Shown: positions 8,643-17,260, counted from the stretch's first letter. The stretch is 64,000 nt of DNA from Desulfospira joergensenii DSM 10085 (GCF_000420085.1 NZ_ATUG01000002.1:1612001-1676000); one strand, 5' to 3'. Program-made: numbers and translations. The notes: generated from the letters alone by a model not told the origin.

Positions 8643-9902
8643 TTATGCCCTAAGGCTCATCAGTTCATGTTTCCCCAGGCGGATATACTGATACAAGGGG
8701 ATCCGCGCCGTACAGACATAGGCGCATAAGCCGCATTCAATGCAGGACTCAAGATCATATTTGTCGGCTGCCTCCTCATACTGATCGGCTTCCAGATACC
8801 GGACCAGTATGTTGACAGGCACATTGGCCGGGCAGATCCGGACACACTTTCCGCAGTTGATGCAGGGGTAGTCGGAAAGTTCCGGAACAATATCCCTGTC
8901 CTGGACGATCACCATGTCCATGTCTCCTACAACGGGATGGTGGGGGGTGAAGGTGGCAAACCCCGTCATAGGACCGCCGATGATGATCCTGTCCATTTCA
9001 TTGACGTGGATATTGAAGGTATTGAGGATCTTGCTTAAAGGGGTGCCGATCACGGCTTTTACCCGGCGCTGACTCCCGGTTTTGTCCATGACAGTGATGA
9101 TTTTTTCAAAAACCGGTTTCCGGGATTCATAGACCCGGGACAGGGAGACCAGAGCTTCGGGCCGGATAAAACAGACCCCCTGTTCCTCCGGCGTCTTCCC
9201 GGGAACAGGTACCATGTTCAGATGGTCTTTCATGACCATGGCCGGCAAGGCTGAAGGATAGTCCGGAGAGGTTTTGAACACCAGAAAATTAGTAAACTCC
9301 GATTCCAGGTCCAGGTTTTCAGGGAGGGTCAAACAGAGCTTGGTTACCCCCGTTATTTTTTTAAGGAGCAAGGCCCCTTTTTTAATTTCCTCTGCGTATT
9401 TGCAGGCGATGAACTGATTGGAAGTTGAGAGAATATCCGTATCCGAACAGGTAACCACGATGGTATCGATTTTGAGATCCTTCCGGGCCAGGGTTTCAAA
9501 GGGAAGGTCTCCTGGGAGGGTCCGTAAAAAATCATCGGCGAATTCCAGGGTCTCTTCCGGTGTGAAAGAAGAAGGTTCCGTAGGCTTGGCCGGATCGTGG
9601 GTGATGATGACATAGGTGGCGGTATTGCCGAAATCATCGGAATAGGTGTCGAATAGCTTTATGGTTCCTGAAACCGGAGAAATGGCATAAACCGTACTGT
9701 CCTCGTACAGCTTTATCTTTTCTCCCTGCTGAACCGGGTCTCCTTTTTGGATGAGGGCCTGCTTCCCGCTGTCGATCTCCTCGTGGATCAACAAGGTCAG
9801 GCTGGCCGGGACAGGTATGGATTCCGGCTCTTTTGGATCAGGTTCAAGCAGATCATAGTGAAGCCTGGGCTGGCTTAGAGCAAAAAAAGATCGTTTAATC
9901 AT
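8643..9902 (-). CDS. rnfC: RnfC-type subunit lacking the NADH/FMN-binding motifs
   Basis: The protein has 419 residues. The N-terminal barrel-sandwich part and the C-terminal two [4Fe-4S] motifs (CINCGKCVRICP and CIECGLCAYVC, about 345-405) identify RnfC. In ordinary RnfC, a Gly-rich GxGGAGFPT motif and an AECEPY motif form the FMN/NADH site. Here the aligned positions (about 127-140 and 150-157) read LPGDLPFETLAR and VTCSDTDIL, and the later KYPxGG motif reads YPSALP. The peripheral NADH dehydrogenase site therefore looks lost. I infer that this RnfC only relays electrons between other partners. It is the first core rnf gene, following the cytochrome gene by 75 bp. Confidence 0.9.
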   Translation of the reverse strand: MIKRSFFALSQPRLHYDLLEPDPKEPESIPVPASLTLLIHEEIDSGKQALIQKGDPVQQGEKIKLYEDSTVYAISPVSGTIKLFDTYSDDFGNTATYVIITHDPAKPTEPSSFTPEETLEFADDFLRTLPGDLPFETLARKDLKIDTIVVTCSDTDILSTSNQFIACKYAEEIKKGALLLKKITGVTKLCLTLPENLDLESEFTNFLVFKTSPDYPSALPAMVMKDHLNMVPVPGKTPEEQGVCFIRPEALVSLSRVYESRKPVFEKIITVMDKTGSQRRVKAVIGTPLSKILNTFNIHVNEMDRIIIGGPMTGFATFTPHHPVVGDMDMVIVQDRDIVPELSDYPCINCGKCVRICPANVPVNILVRYLEADQYEEAADKYDLESCIECGLCAYVCTARIPLYQYIRLGKHELMSLRA

Positions 9903-9977
9903 AATAAGTCCTTGTTGTGTAAAAAACTAGAAATCATGAATTATGTCTGGAAAATATAAGGATCGGGAAACCAGAAC

Positions 9978-10343
9978 CTATAATGCATGACATGAATTAC
10001 ATTCTACCGGACCTGCGCCAGAATCTTCATGGCATCCCTTGCATTGGGCGTGAAAAGCGTCCGCCCTGGACGGCATGTCTTCATCACCGGTTTCCTCGTG
10101 GCACTCACTGCAGTTGTAGGTCTCATCATCTTCAATGTTATGATGGCAGTCCAGACATTCCAAAGAATAATCGTCTGTGTGAGAAAGGTGGGTGAAAAGA
10201 ACTTTTCCGGCCTTGTTTTGAAACATCAGTCTGAGCGGATGTTCAGGAACAGGGGATGTAAAAGATGCATAGCAGACAATTCCCGTGATCAAAAGAACGA
10301 TCATGATGCAGACAGCTGCTTTAAGGTTGCGTTGTGATGTCAT
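9978..10343 (-). CDS. Membrane-anchored tetraheme c-type cytochrome of the rnf operon
   Basis: The 121-residue protein has an N-terminal hydrophobic segment (about 8-28) acting as signal or anchor and four CXXCH haem-binding motifs (CLDCH, CSECH, CKGCH, CNSCH). Extra His residues supply likely axial ligands, as in class III cytochromes. It should lie in the periplasm and exchange electrons with the Rnf membrane core, as multihaem cytochromes do in the Rnf operons of methanogens and Desulfovibrio. I chose ATG 10343, which has a purine-rich GAGAGA upstream, over a start 48 bp earlier. It sits between rseC and rnfC on the same strand. Confidence 0.88.
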   Translation of the reverse strand: MTSQRNLKAAVCIMIVLLITGIVCYASFTSPVPEHPLRLMFQNKAGKVLFTHLSHTDDYSLECLDCHHNIEDDETYNCSECHEETGDEDMPSRADAFHAQCKGCHEDSGAGPVECNSCHAL

Positions 10344-10546
10344 ATTTTCTCTCTCAATTTTAAGGTTTGGAGTTAAGCGACAAACCCACAACTGGCAGCG
10401 TATATATTATATTATGGTTAGATTGGCAAGGGAAAAATCTTCCTCTTGGGCAGGGATTCGGGAAGGGGCCGGAGTCCGTTTGTTTACAGGGAAGCATGGC
10501 CGAAACCGGAGCGGTCCGGTGCTTTTTGGGGCGGGTGCTTAGACCC

Positions 10547-11002
10547 TTAGGGGATCTGGCAGGGCTGTGAAAGGGCAGGGGCCTTTTTTACTAGAAATGG
10601 CTTGTATTCATCGTTGTTGTTTAACCTTGAATGATTTGCTCTGATAATGAGAAAGGCTGCGGCAAATCCGGTGCCTCCCAGGATCAGAGCTCCCAGGGAA
10701 GCATCCATGGAGATAAGGGGGGCAAGGGCGTCCCCTGCTAGGGCGCCGATGAGAAGGCAGATGATGGGAAAGACATAGAGCAGAAAAGCCAGAAAAAGCA
10801 TGGGTTTGGTTTCAAGACCGATGACCACCTGGTCCCCCTGTTCAACACCCAGGGTATTTTTCACCTTCAGGGTCATCTCCTTTCCGCCGTGTCCTCCGCA
10901 GCTTTCCCTGGAGGAGCATCCCTCACAGGCCGTGGATCGGGTGGTTTTGATCCATGCCGAGGATTGATCTGCCTGGGTAACGATTCCATATTCTTTGATC
11001 AT
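10547..11002 (-). CDS. rseC: RseC/MucC-family membrane protein
   Basis: The 151-residue protein begins with a small domain containing four cysteines (ACEGCSSRESCGG, about 25-37) and continues with two transmembrane helices (about 68-115). This is the RseC/MucC layout. In enterobacteria RseC works with the Rnf homologue Rsx in keeping SoxR reduced, and RseC genes often lead rnf operons. Here it heads the operon, 156-203 bp before the cytochrome gene. I infer an assembly or redox-maintenance role for Rnf; a SoxR link is not shown. Confidence 0.85.
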   Translation of the reverse strand: MIKEYGIVTQADQSSAWIKTTRSTACEGCSSRESCGGHGGKEMTLKVKNTLGVEQGDQVVIGLETKPMLFLAFLLYVFPIICLLIGALAGDALAPLISMDASLGALILGGTGFAAAFLIIRANHSRLNNNDEYKPFLVKKAPALSQPCQIP

Positions 11003-11074
11003 GATTCTGTTCCGTCCGGTCTCTGCTCCACACTGACGCTCAACGTAATATTCGGATGTCCAGGGTGCCTAAAA

Positions 11075-11413
11075 TCAGGCAACAATATTCATTATTCGGC
11101 TGGCCTCGGGGCCGGATGTCCCGTATCGGCCTGCCTGGGCGGCTTGATCTGTCTGGGCTGCCTGGGCCGATTGCTGGGAGGCCTGGGTCTCAAGGGTCGA
11201 CGTCTCTGTTTCCCCTGCCGCTTCAACCGCCTGCATGTCCCTGGCTTCCTGGGTGATATTCACTTCAAACGCTTCCCTGGCCGCCCTGGCGTCTTCCTGG
11301 TTCAGCCGGGCTCTGGCCGCCTCCTGGTTCTGGGCCTGCAGCTGGGTGTTGTCGGTGGGAGCTGCCTGGTTCGCAGCATATGGGTTTTGGCTCTGTACAC
11401 TGTTGATGTCCAT
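11075..11413 (-). CDS. Small Ala/Gln-rich hypothetical protein
   Basis: The 112-residue protein is low in complexity: very rich in Ala and Gln, with repeated QAAQ/QAAR runs in the C-terminal half and no signal peptide or membrane helix. The MDINSVQSQ start and the TQEARDM segment resemble short proteins that appear near motility genes, but I cannot assign a family. It lies 72 bp upstream of rseC on the same strand. A GGAGGGA ribosome-binding site precedes the ATG at 11413. The ribosome-binding site supports a real gene. Confidence 0.55.
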   Translation of the reverse strand: MDINSVQSQNPYAANQAAPTDNTQLQAQNQEAARARLNQEDARAAREAFEVNITQEARDMQAVEAAGETETSTLETQASQQSAQAAQTDQAAQAGRYGTSGPEASRIMNIVA

Positions 11414-11499
11414 GGAAAAATCCCTCCTTATACCATTGGATCCTTAGGTTTGAGGATAACCATATATATAAATGATGTCAAATTTTTTATTCTTTTTGC

Positions 11500-11528
11500 T
11501 TGACAAAAAAAAGGACCTGATATATAAA
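11500..11528 (+). promoter_or_regulatory. Strong sigma70 promoter of tRNA-Asn
   Basis: A perfect TTGACA (11500-11505), a 17-bp spacer and TATAAA (11523-11528) lie 42 bp before the tRNA. The predicted transcription start is near 11535. Confidence 0.8.
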
Positions 11529-11570
11529 CTCCAGGTCTTGATTCGGGGGGATCTCAATTCAAGACACTGC

Positions 11571-11646
11571 TCCCCAGTAGCTCAGTTGGCAGAGCAATTG
11601 GCTGTTAACCAATGGGTCCGCGGTTCAAGTCCGTGCTGGGGAGCCA
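11571..11646 (+). tRNA. tRNA-Asn (anticodon GTT)
   Basis: This is a complete 76-nt cloverleaf. The acceptor strands TCCCCAG and CTGGGGA pair perfectly, the D-arm contains AGCTCAGTTGGCAGAGC, and the anticodon loop is CTGTTAA (anticodon GTT). The T-arm has GGTTCAAGTCC and the terminal CCA is encoded at 11644-11646. It is transcribed alone, from the promoter just upstream to the terminator just downstream. Confidence 0.97.
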
Positions 11647-11656
11647 CTTTAAATTT

Positions 11657-11690
11657 AGACTTTCATTGATTTAGGTGAAGGTCTTTTTTT
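11657..11690 (+). terminator. Intrinsic terminator of tRNA-Asn
   Basis: AGACTTTC (11657-11664) pairs with GAAGGTCT (11677-11684) with one G-U pair, and a run of seven T follows (11684-11690). Confidence 0.75.
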
Positions 11691-11911
11691 ATTTTTGCCT
11701 GCCTTCCAAAAGCACCCGCCTGCCCGGAATTTTTTGAACATCTGCCCAAAGGGGAATTGGATTTTGGATTTGAACTTTGTCTACAAGCCTGCGGCTTTAT
11801 CCGGTTAAGCTATTTGACACCAAGGTTCTTTCCGTATAATCTGAAATTATACAGGAGACATCCACAGACAGACGTCTTTTCTTAAAATGGATGGCCTGGA
11901 GGGTCTGAAGT

Positions 11912-12778
11912 GTGAAAAAAATCGTTTTATATTCTGTTCTCATTTTCTTCAGTTCGGGATTGCCGGTTCGGAATTCCAGGGCAGAAATCATCAGAATTGC
12001 CTATTTTGAAGTTGCTCCGCACATGTATTATTCCAAAGAAGAGGGCAGGCCCAGGGGGGCGACCATAGCCTATTTTGAAAAGGTGGTGGAAGAAATGGGA
12101 AAAAGGGTTGAGTGGGTGGGGCCGCTCCCCTTCAGCAGGATGGTTTCTTTATTGAAAGAGGGGAAAGAGGTAGACGGCACCCCTTTGATGTCCAAAACTT
12201 CTGAGCGGCGACAGTTTTTATACTATCCTCAATATTTTTATTATCTTGCCCGGCCCAATTTTGTTGTCAGAAAAAACAACCCACTCAACGCCGTTCATTC
12301 CATTGAGGATGTAAAGGGATTTGTCATCAGCCAGTTTAACAAGGCTGCCAATTCCAGATTTGTTACGGAACACCTTCCATACTTCCGCTTCGATAAGCTA
12401 TCAACCGGAGATAAGCTTTTTGAGCAGCAGTTGAAAAAATTGATACTGGGAAGGGTGGATGCCATTCATACCCTGGATGAGTATACGATTCTGTTTGAGG
12501 CAGAGCGCCTGAAACTTGAGGGGGAGGTCAAACTTTTGGTTCTGCCCGAATCCCCCTGGCCTTTTTATTCTGTTTTTGTCAGGAACGAGAGAGGCAAAAG
12601 ATTAACTAAAGAGTTTGATGCCGCCTTTGAAAAAAGCGGATATAGACCTGGGCACTACCGCGATATGGTTCAACTGGAGTTTGACAGGATATCTAAAAAA
12701 GAGATCACAGGCGCTCCATCACCGCGGAATAGAATTTACAGGCATCCGAAATCTGGCGGGTCTCGCAGTTCTCATTGA
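11912..12778 (+). CDS. Periplasmic solute-binding protein of the amino-acid (SBP_bac_3) type
   Basis: The 288-residue protein has a signal peptide (about 1-24) followed by a family-3 binding-protein fold. It starts with IIRIAYFEVAPHMYY, has RGATIAYFEKVVEEMGKRVEWV near 48-69, and ends with FDAAFEKSGYRPGHYRDMV. The start is GTG 11912, preceded by a strong GGAGGG. No permease or ATPase lies nearby, so it may be an orphan binding or sensory protein. The recognisable domain ends near residue 262. The last 24 or so residues are coded inside the end of the opposite-strand M20 gene, a 74-bp overlap, and look like run-on sequence after loss of an earlier stop. Confidence 0.85.
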   Translation: MKKIVLYSVLIFFSSGLPVRNSRAEIIRIAYFEVAPHMYYSKEEGRPRGATIAYFEKVVEEMGKRVEWVGPLPFSRMVSLLKEGKEVDGTPLMSKTSERRQFLYYPQYFYYLARPNFVVRKNNPLNAVHSIEDVKGFVISQFNKAANSRFVTEHLPYFRFDKLSTGDKLFEQQLKKLILGRVDAIHTLDEYTILFEAERLKLEGEVKLLVLPESPWPFYSVFVRNERGKRLTKEFDAAFEKSGYRPGHYRDMVQLEFDRISKKEITGAPSPRNRIYRHPKSGGSRSSH

Positions 12779-13874
12779 CCATGTGGGCCAGTTTGTACTC
12801 CCCGGGACCAAAGCCGATGGTGGGAATGCCCATGGCCACCGGGGTCACCGCGTTGGTGCTGAAGTCCCAGTAATCCGGTTCAGGGTCTTTCCGGAAAATC
12901 GTCTGAAATGTTTTGATACAGGCTTTTGTCAGGTCGTGGCCGGGATCAATCTCCCAGGCTGTGTGAAAGGGCTCATAGGTGACGTCCATTCCGGTCCAGG
13001 ATTTCCGTTTAAGGGTGCCGATCTTCCAGGATGCGTTCCTGCCTCGGACAATGGCATCCATCTCTTTTTCCAGGGTTTCCAGGGTTTCCCCGGTGACCAT
13101 TCTCCGGTCCAGGTAGATTTCACATTCAAAGGGGACGGCGTTGAGTGATTCGCTCAGGCTGGATATCCTGGAGGCCACCAGGGTCCCTCTGGGTTCCCGG
13201 GATTTCATGAGCCGGTTCCCGGTCTGTTCAATCCGGGTGATGATTTCAGCCATTTCATAGATGGCGTTCAGTCCTTTTTCCGGGGCAGACCCGTGGGCGG
13301 AAATGCCCCGGGTCTTGACAGCGACCTGGGCCTTTCCCTTGTGGCCGGTCACCAGTTGATTCCCCGAAGGTTCACAGATGATCATATAGTCGGGAAGAAT
13401 ACAACACTCCTGAAACAGGTGTTTGAGATTCTCCCCGTCGCAGTCCTCTTCCATGACCGTGCAGGATACATAAAGGGTTTTATCCTCTAACAGGTATAGC
13501 TTTTTGGCTAGGGCCCCGGCATAGACCGAGGCGGCTGCCGCGGATTTCATATCCACGGATCCCCTGCCGCAAAGCCTGCCGTCCTCAATCACCCCGGAAA
13601 AAGGATCATGGATCCATTGGGTCAGATCTTCGGCCTGGACAGTATCGATGTGGGAGTCGAACATGATGATCTTTTCTCCCTTACCCATCCTCCCCACCAG
13701 GTTTCCCATGGCATCAATGATGACCTCGTCATAGGCCAGTTCCTTCATCTTCCCTTCAATGAACCGGATGATCTCTTCCTCATCCCCGGAATAGCTCTTG
13801 ATTCTCACCAGATCCCGGGCAAATTCGATGAGTTCCGACTGGATTTCCATTACGGCCGATTGAATATCCTTCAT
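12705..13874 (-). CDS. M20-family metallohydrolase, YgeY-like
   Basis: The 389-residue protein is a dinuclear zinc peptidase/deacylase of the ArgE/DapE/CPG2 type. Visible ligands and catalytic residues are in DSHIDTV (about 73-79), GRGSVDMKS (about 98-106), the Glu pair in VMEEDCDGE (about 133-141) and ICEPSGNQ. The dimerisation insert starts at GISAHGSAPEKG. The arrangement resembles YgeY, a hydrolase linked in other bacteria to selenium-dependent purine metabolism. It lies 47 bp after a PLP enzyme gene on the same strand, so both probably act on one amino-acid-like substrate. Its end overlaps the solute-binding protein gene by 74 bp. Confidence 0.85.
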   Translation of the reverse strand: MKDIQSAVMEIQSELIEFARDLVRIKSYSGDEEEIIRFIEGKMKELAYDEVIIDAMGNLVGRMGKGEKIIMFDSHIDTVQAEDLTQWIHDPFSGVIEDGRLCGRGSVDMKSAAAASVYAGALAKKLYLLEDKTLYVSCTVMEEDCDGENLKHLFQECCILPDYMIICEPSGNQLVTGHKGKAQVAVKTRGISAHGSAPEKGLNAIYEMAEIITRIEQTGNRLMKSREPRGTLVASRISSLSESLNAVPFECEIYLDRRMVTGETLETLEKEMDAIVRGRNASWKIGTLKRKSWTGMDVTYEPFHTAWEIDPGHDLTKACIKTFQTIFRKDPEPDYWDFSTNAVTPVAMGIPTIGFGPGEYKLAHMVNENCETRQISDACKFYSAVMERL

Positions 13875-13921
13875 GTGTTTTTCCCTCTATTTTCAATTAT
13901 CCATTTTTAAAGGCAAGGTCC

Positions 13922-15409
13922 TTATAAAATTCCGACCCGGTGGTTGAAGTCCATAATTAAATCATCGATATCCTTTTCACGTTCAAAAATGCTTCCCCAG
14001 TATTGATCGTGGTCGATCCATTGCCGGTCAAGCTCATGGACATCCCGGCCCTGCTGTTCGACCCAGGTATAGTATTTTAAATTGTGGATGGCCTTTTTAT
14101 CGTAATAGGACAGCTCTTTCATCTGGTCCATGGCCACGGAATCCAGCAACTGCATATCCTGGTGGGCATGGATTTCTAAGTAGGGCCCTTTTTCTTTGGC
14201 AAGTTCCAGAAGGCGGGACCCGTAAAGTGCCATGGAATCGGTGGCAATGCTTATGATGAGGTCATCTTCTGTCAGCTCGTTGTACTTGGCGAATTTGACG
14301 GCCCCTACCATGTTGGCAATACCGGATATCCCGAGCAGCCCCAGGTCACTGATCAGATCCGGATCAACCCCCCGGTCGACCAGAATCTTTTTTCCCGTTT
14401 CCTCATTGAACAGCCGGATCAGTCTCATGGGAAGTTCATCATCCACGGCAATGATGAAATCCGTGTCCTTGCAGTCATGGATCCATGGGACATGCTTGTC
14501 TCCGATTCCTTCGATCCGATGGCCGCCGAAACCGTTGTTCAGAAGTGTGGGGCATTGAAGGGCCTCGGCAACGGCCAGTTTTGAGCCGGGATATTTTTTT
14601 TTAAGATAATAGCCTGCGCCCAGGGTTCCGCCGGAGCCTGAGGCGGCGATAAAACCGGCAAAGCGTTTCCCCGGCGTTAGACAGGTGTCCAGGATCTCCC
14701 GGGCGGCACTGCCGGTGACAGAATAATGCCAGAGGGGGTTGCCCGGTTCATCAAACTGGTTGAAGATCTTGAGATCCTGACCTGAATCCTTCAGTTCCCG
14801 GCATTTGTCAAAGATCTCTTTGACATTGGATTCACACCCGGGCGTGGCAATGACCTCCCCGGCCACCCGGCTGAGCCATTCAAATCTTTCCCTGGACATC
14901 TCCTCCGGGAGGATGGCAATGGCCCTGCAGGCCAGGAGGGCTGAGATATAGGCGCCTCCCCGGCAGTAATTTCCCGTGGACGGCCAGACCGCCCGGGTGC
15001 TGCCGGGATCAAACTGCCCGGTCACCAGGCCCGGGGCCAGACAGCTGTATGCAGCCCCCACCTTATGGGCCCCCGTGGGAAACCACTTCCCGCACATCAT
15101 GATGATCCCGGCCCGGCACCCGGTCAGCTCCGGGGGAAGGAGAATATAATTGGGGGAATCGAAAAGACCGCCCGATTCCCTGGGTTCATTTTTCCAGGTG
15201 ATCCGGAACAGGTTGGCCGGATCCAGGTCCCAGAGACCTATGGTTTCCAGCCGTTTTTTCATGGATCCCGGTATGGTTTGCGGATCTTTCATCATGGAAA
15301 AAGTGGGCAGGACAATCCCTTTGTCCCGGCAAAAGGCAATATTCTTTTCCTGTGCTTCAGGATGGACCGTTAAATCAATCATTGGAATTCCTTTTTTTTT
15401 CTGAGTCAT
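13922..15409 (-). CDS. PLP-dependent fold-type II enzyme (cysteine synthase/ammonia-lyase-like)
   Basis: The 495-residue protein is of the tryptophan synthase beta superfamily. The Schiff-base lysine is in FPTGAHKVGAAY (about 109-120). The substrate/phosphate loops appear as WPSTGNYCRGGAY (about 142-154) and ASGSGGTLGAGYYLKKKYPG (about 254-273). Length exceeds that of a simple cysteine synthase by over 100 residues, with an unusual C-terminal extension. Partners in the same family degrade diaminopropionate or D-cysteine. The precise reaction cannot be read from the sequence. It is cotranscribed with the M20 hydrolase and follows a GntR regulator gene whose C-terminal frame overlaps its start by 35 bp. 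Confidence 0.8.
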   Translation of the reverse strand: MTQKKKGIPMIDLTVHPEAQEKNIAFCRDKGIVLPTFSMMKDPQTIPGSMKKRLETIGLWDLDPANLFRITWKNEPRESGGLFDSPNYILLPPELTGCRAGIIMMCGKWFPTGAHKVGAAYSCLAPGLVTGQFDPGSTRAVWPSTGNYCRGGAYISALLACRAIAILPEEMSRERFEWLSRVAGEVIATPGCESNVKEIFDKCRELKDSGQDLKIFNQFDEPGNPLWHYSVTGSAAREILDTCLTPGKRFAGFIAASGSGGTLGAGYYLKKKYPGSKLAVAEALQCPTLLNNGFGGHRIEGIGDKHVPWIHDCKDTDFIIAVDDELPMRLIRLFNEETGKKILVDRGVDPDLISDLGLLGISGIANMVGAVKFAKYNELTEDDLIISIATDSMALYGSRLLELAKEKGPYLEIHAHQDMQLLDSVAMDQMKELSYYDKKAIHNLKYYTWVEQQGRDVHELDRQWIDHDQYWGSIFEREKDIDDLIMDFNHRVGIL

Positions 15410-16098
15410 TGTCGGGACTTTTGGCAGTGGCCCTGAATCGTTTCAGGCTCTTTTCCCAGTTGGAATGGAGGATCTGTTTTGCCTGGGGAAGGTCATGGGT
15501 TTTGAGTGCCGAGACCAAGGAAATATGCTCCTCAATTGAAGATCGGGCCGGAGAAAACAGGTTGCCGTCCTCTTCCTTGAAATAACAGACCTCCAGGCGC
15601 CGGCTTCTGATTTTCAGGCTGTCCAGGATATGAATCAGATGAATATTTTCGGACCGCCGGATAAACACGTCGTGAAATTCATCATCTGCTCTGGATGCCT
15701 CCAGGGGATCATGATTCTCCAGGGCTTTTTTAAACCGGTCATTGGCCCGGGTCATCTGATTGAAATCCTGTTCAATAAGGAAAGGTGCGGCACTGGACAG
15801 GGCTACTATCTCAAGGGCCTGAATAACCGGATAAATCATTTCCGGCTCCCGGGGGGGGGATTTTGGATATCCGGGTCCACCGGTTGGCTGCAGATTCAAC
15901 CAGATCCTGGTCTTCCAGGCGTCGGATGGCCTCTCTCACCGGGGTTCGGCTCACGCCCATGTGGAGGGCCAGTTCCTTGTCGACTATTTTTTCCCCGGGC
16001 TTGAGAACGCCTTCCATGATCCAGGTCAAAAGCTTTTTGTAGACTTCTTCCCGGATCGAAGGCCTTTCTATGGGATTGTTATTCGCTGGCAGGGGCAT
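15375..16098 (-). pseudogene. GntR/FadR-type regulator interrupted by a frameshift at a C9 tract
   Basis: The N-terminal frame (ATG 16098) codes a complete GntR winged helix with SIREEVYKKLLTWIMEG and MGVSRTPVREAIRRLE. It runs through a run of nine C on the coding strand (15851-15859) and stops at 15811. The neighbouring frame continues at the same tract into an FCD ligand-binding domain of the FadR subfamily, ending at 15375. Removing one C joins them into a protein of about 240 residues of normal family length. The break may be a pseudogene, a phase-variable switch or a sequencing slip. The intact regulator would probably control the PLP/M20 genes just downstream, whose start it overlaps. 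Confidence 0.8.
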
Positions 16099-16252
16099 GG
16101 TGGTTCTCTTTGGTAAAAAGTTTGAATATTGGATGTGATATATCAGTTATGATAAGAAGTCAATGGATGAGAAAAAAGTGAGGACATGGCTCAGCGGAAC
16201 AGCAATGGGCGCAATTGAGAATTCAGGATTGAGGGTGCCCGGCGCCGATTAT

Positions 16253-17260
16253 TTATGAATCTTTTTTGCGGGGAACCTGAAATGAGGATCCTTTAATTTT
16301 ATGTAAAACTCTCCCGTCCATGGCCAGGAGACCGGTGAAGATCAGCCCCATGCCTGCAAAGGCTCCCCAGGAAAGACGTTCACCCAGGAACACGCTCCCC
16401 AGGGTGATGGCGCTGACCGGGATCAGAAAGGTCACCAGCAGGATATTGGTGGGGCCGGATGTGGCCAGAACTTTGAAATAGATAATATAGGCCAGGGCCG
16501 TGGACAGGGCGGCCAGGGCGAAAACAGCGGACAGGGTTACCGGGCCGGCCGATAAATTCCATGGCCGTTCCAGGATCAGGGCCGGGGGGAGCATCATGAT
16601 TGTTGAAGAGCAGACCATGCCCGTGGCCACCACAAGGGGACTGATGTCCTTGAAGCGGCGTCCGTAAATAGCAGCACAGGCATAGGAGAATGCCGCTCCC
16701 AGCACGGCTATCTGCCCCAGAATCTCAATGCCGAATCCCCGGAGGGACTCAATTCCGATCAGGGTTGTGACTCCGATCCAGCCCAGGAGAACGCCTGTGA
16801 CCCTATTGGACGTCAGCCGCTCTTCCCGGGTCAGAAAATGGGTGAGTACAACACTGAAGATGGGTGTGGTCGCATTTAAGATACTGGCCAGCCCGCTTTC
16901 GATATGGGTCTGGCCCCAGACGATGAGACAGAAGGGAATTGAATTGTTCAGCGCTCCCACGGTGAAAAAGGCCCCCCACATCCGTGGGGATGCGGGAAAA
17001 TTCTCTCCTTTTAACCAACAGACCGCCAGGAGGATAATTGAGGCCAGCCCGACCCTTGACATCACAATGGTCAGGGGTGGCAGCTGTTTCAGGGCCACCT
17101 CGATAAAGAAAAATGATCCTCCCCAGATGATGGATAAAAAAAGAATCAACCCCCAGTTCTTCAGCCCCATAACCCGGTTGACCGGGGACTCTTTTGCCTG
17201 ATTTTTTAGGGTGTTTCCCTTAAGCGCCGCTTGTTTTTTCATAATCCCTTTCCATATCAT
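16253..17260 (-). CDS. EamA-family (DMT) transporter
   Basis: The 335-residue protein has about ten transmembrane helices arranged as two EamA repeats, starting with LILFLSIIWGGSFFFIEVALKQLPP (about 37-61). The second repeat is near 190-320 and ends with VFLGERLSWGAFAGMGLIFTGL. Members export amino acids and other metabolites. The first 30 residues are hydrophilic. A later start (MKKQAAL, residue 7) is equally possible. It lies on the same strand as the GntR-PLP-M20 group but 154 bp upstream of it. Substrate unknown. Confidence 0.9.
   Translation of the reverse strand: MIWKGIMKKQAALKGNTLKNQAKESPVNRVMGLKNWGLILFLSIIWGGSFFFIEVALKQLPPLTIVMSRVGLASIILLAVCWLKGENFPASPRMWGAFFTVGALNNSIPFCLIVWGQTHIESGLASILNATTPIFSVVLTHFLTREERLTSNRVTGVLLGWIGVTTLIGIESLRGFGIEILGQIAVLGAAFSYACAAIYGRRFKDISPLVVATGMVCSSTIMMLPPALILERPWNLSAGPVTLSAVFALAALSTALAYIIYFKVLATSGPTNILLVTFLIPVSAITLGSVFLGERLSWGAFAGMGLIFTGLLAMDGRVLHKIKGSSFQVPRKKDS

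Noticed and set aside
11766-11818. tRNA-like sequence on the minus strand (AGCTTAACCGGATAAAGC plus AGTTCAAATCC)
   Set aside because: D-loop and T-loop strings look right, but the anticodon stem and T-stem do not pair and no acceptor stem exists. At best it is a decayed tRNA remnant; it is not listed as a gene.
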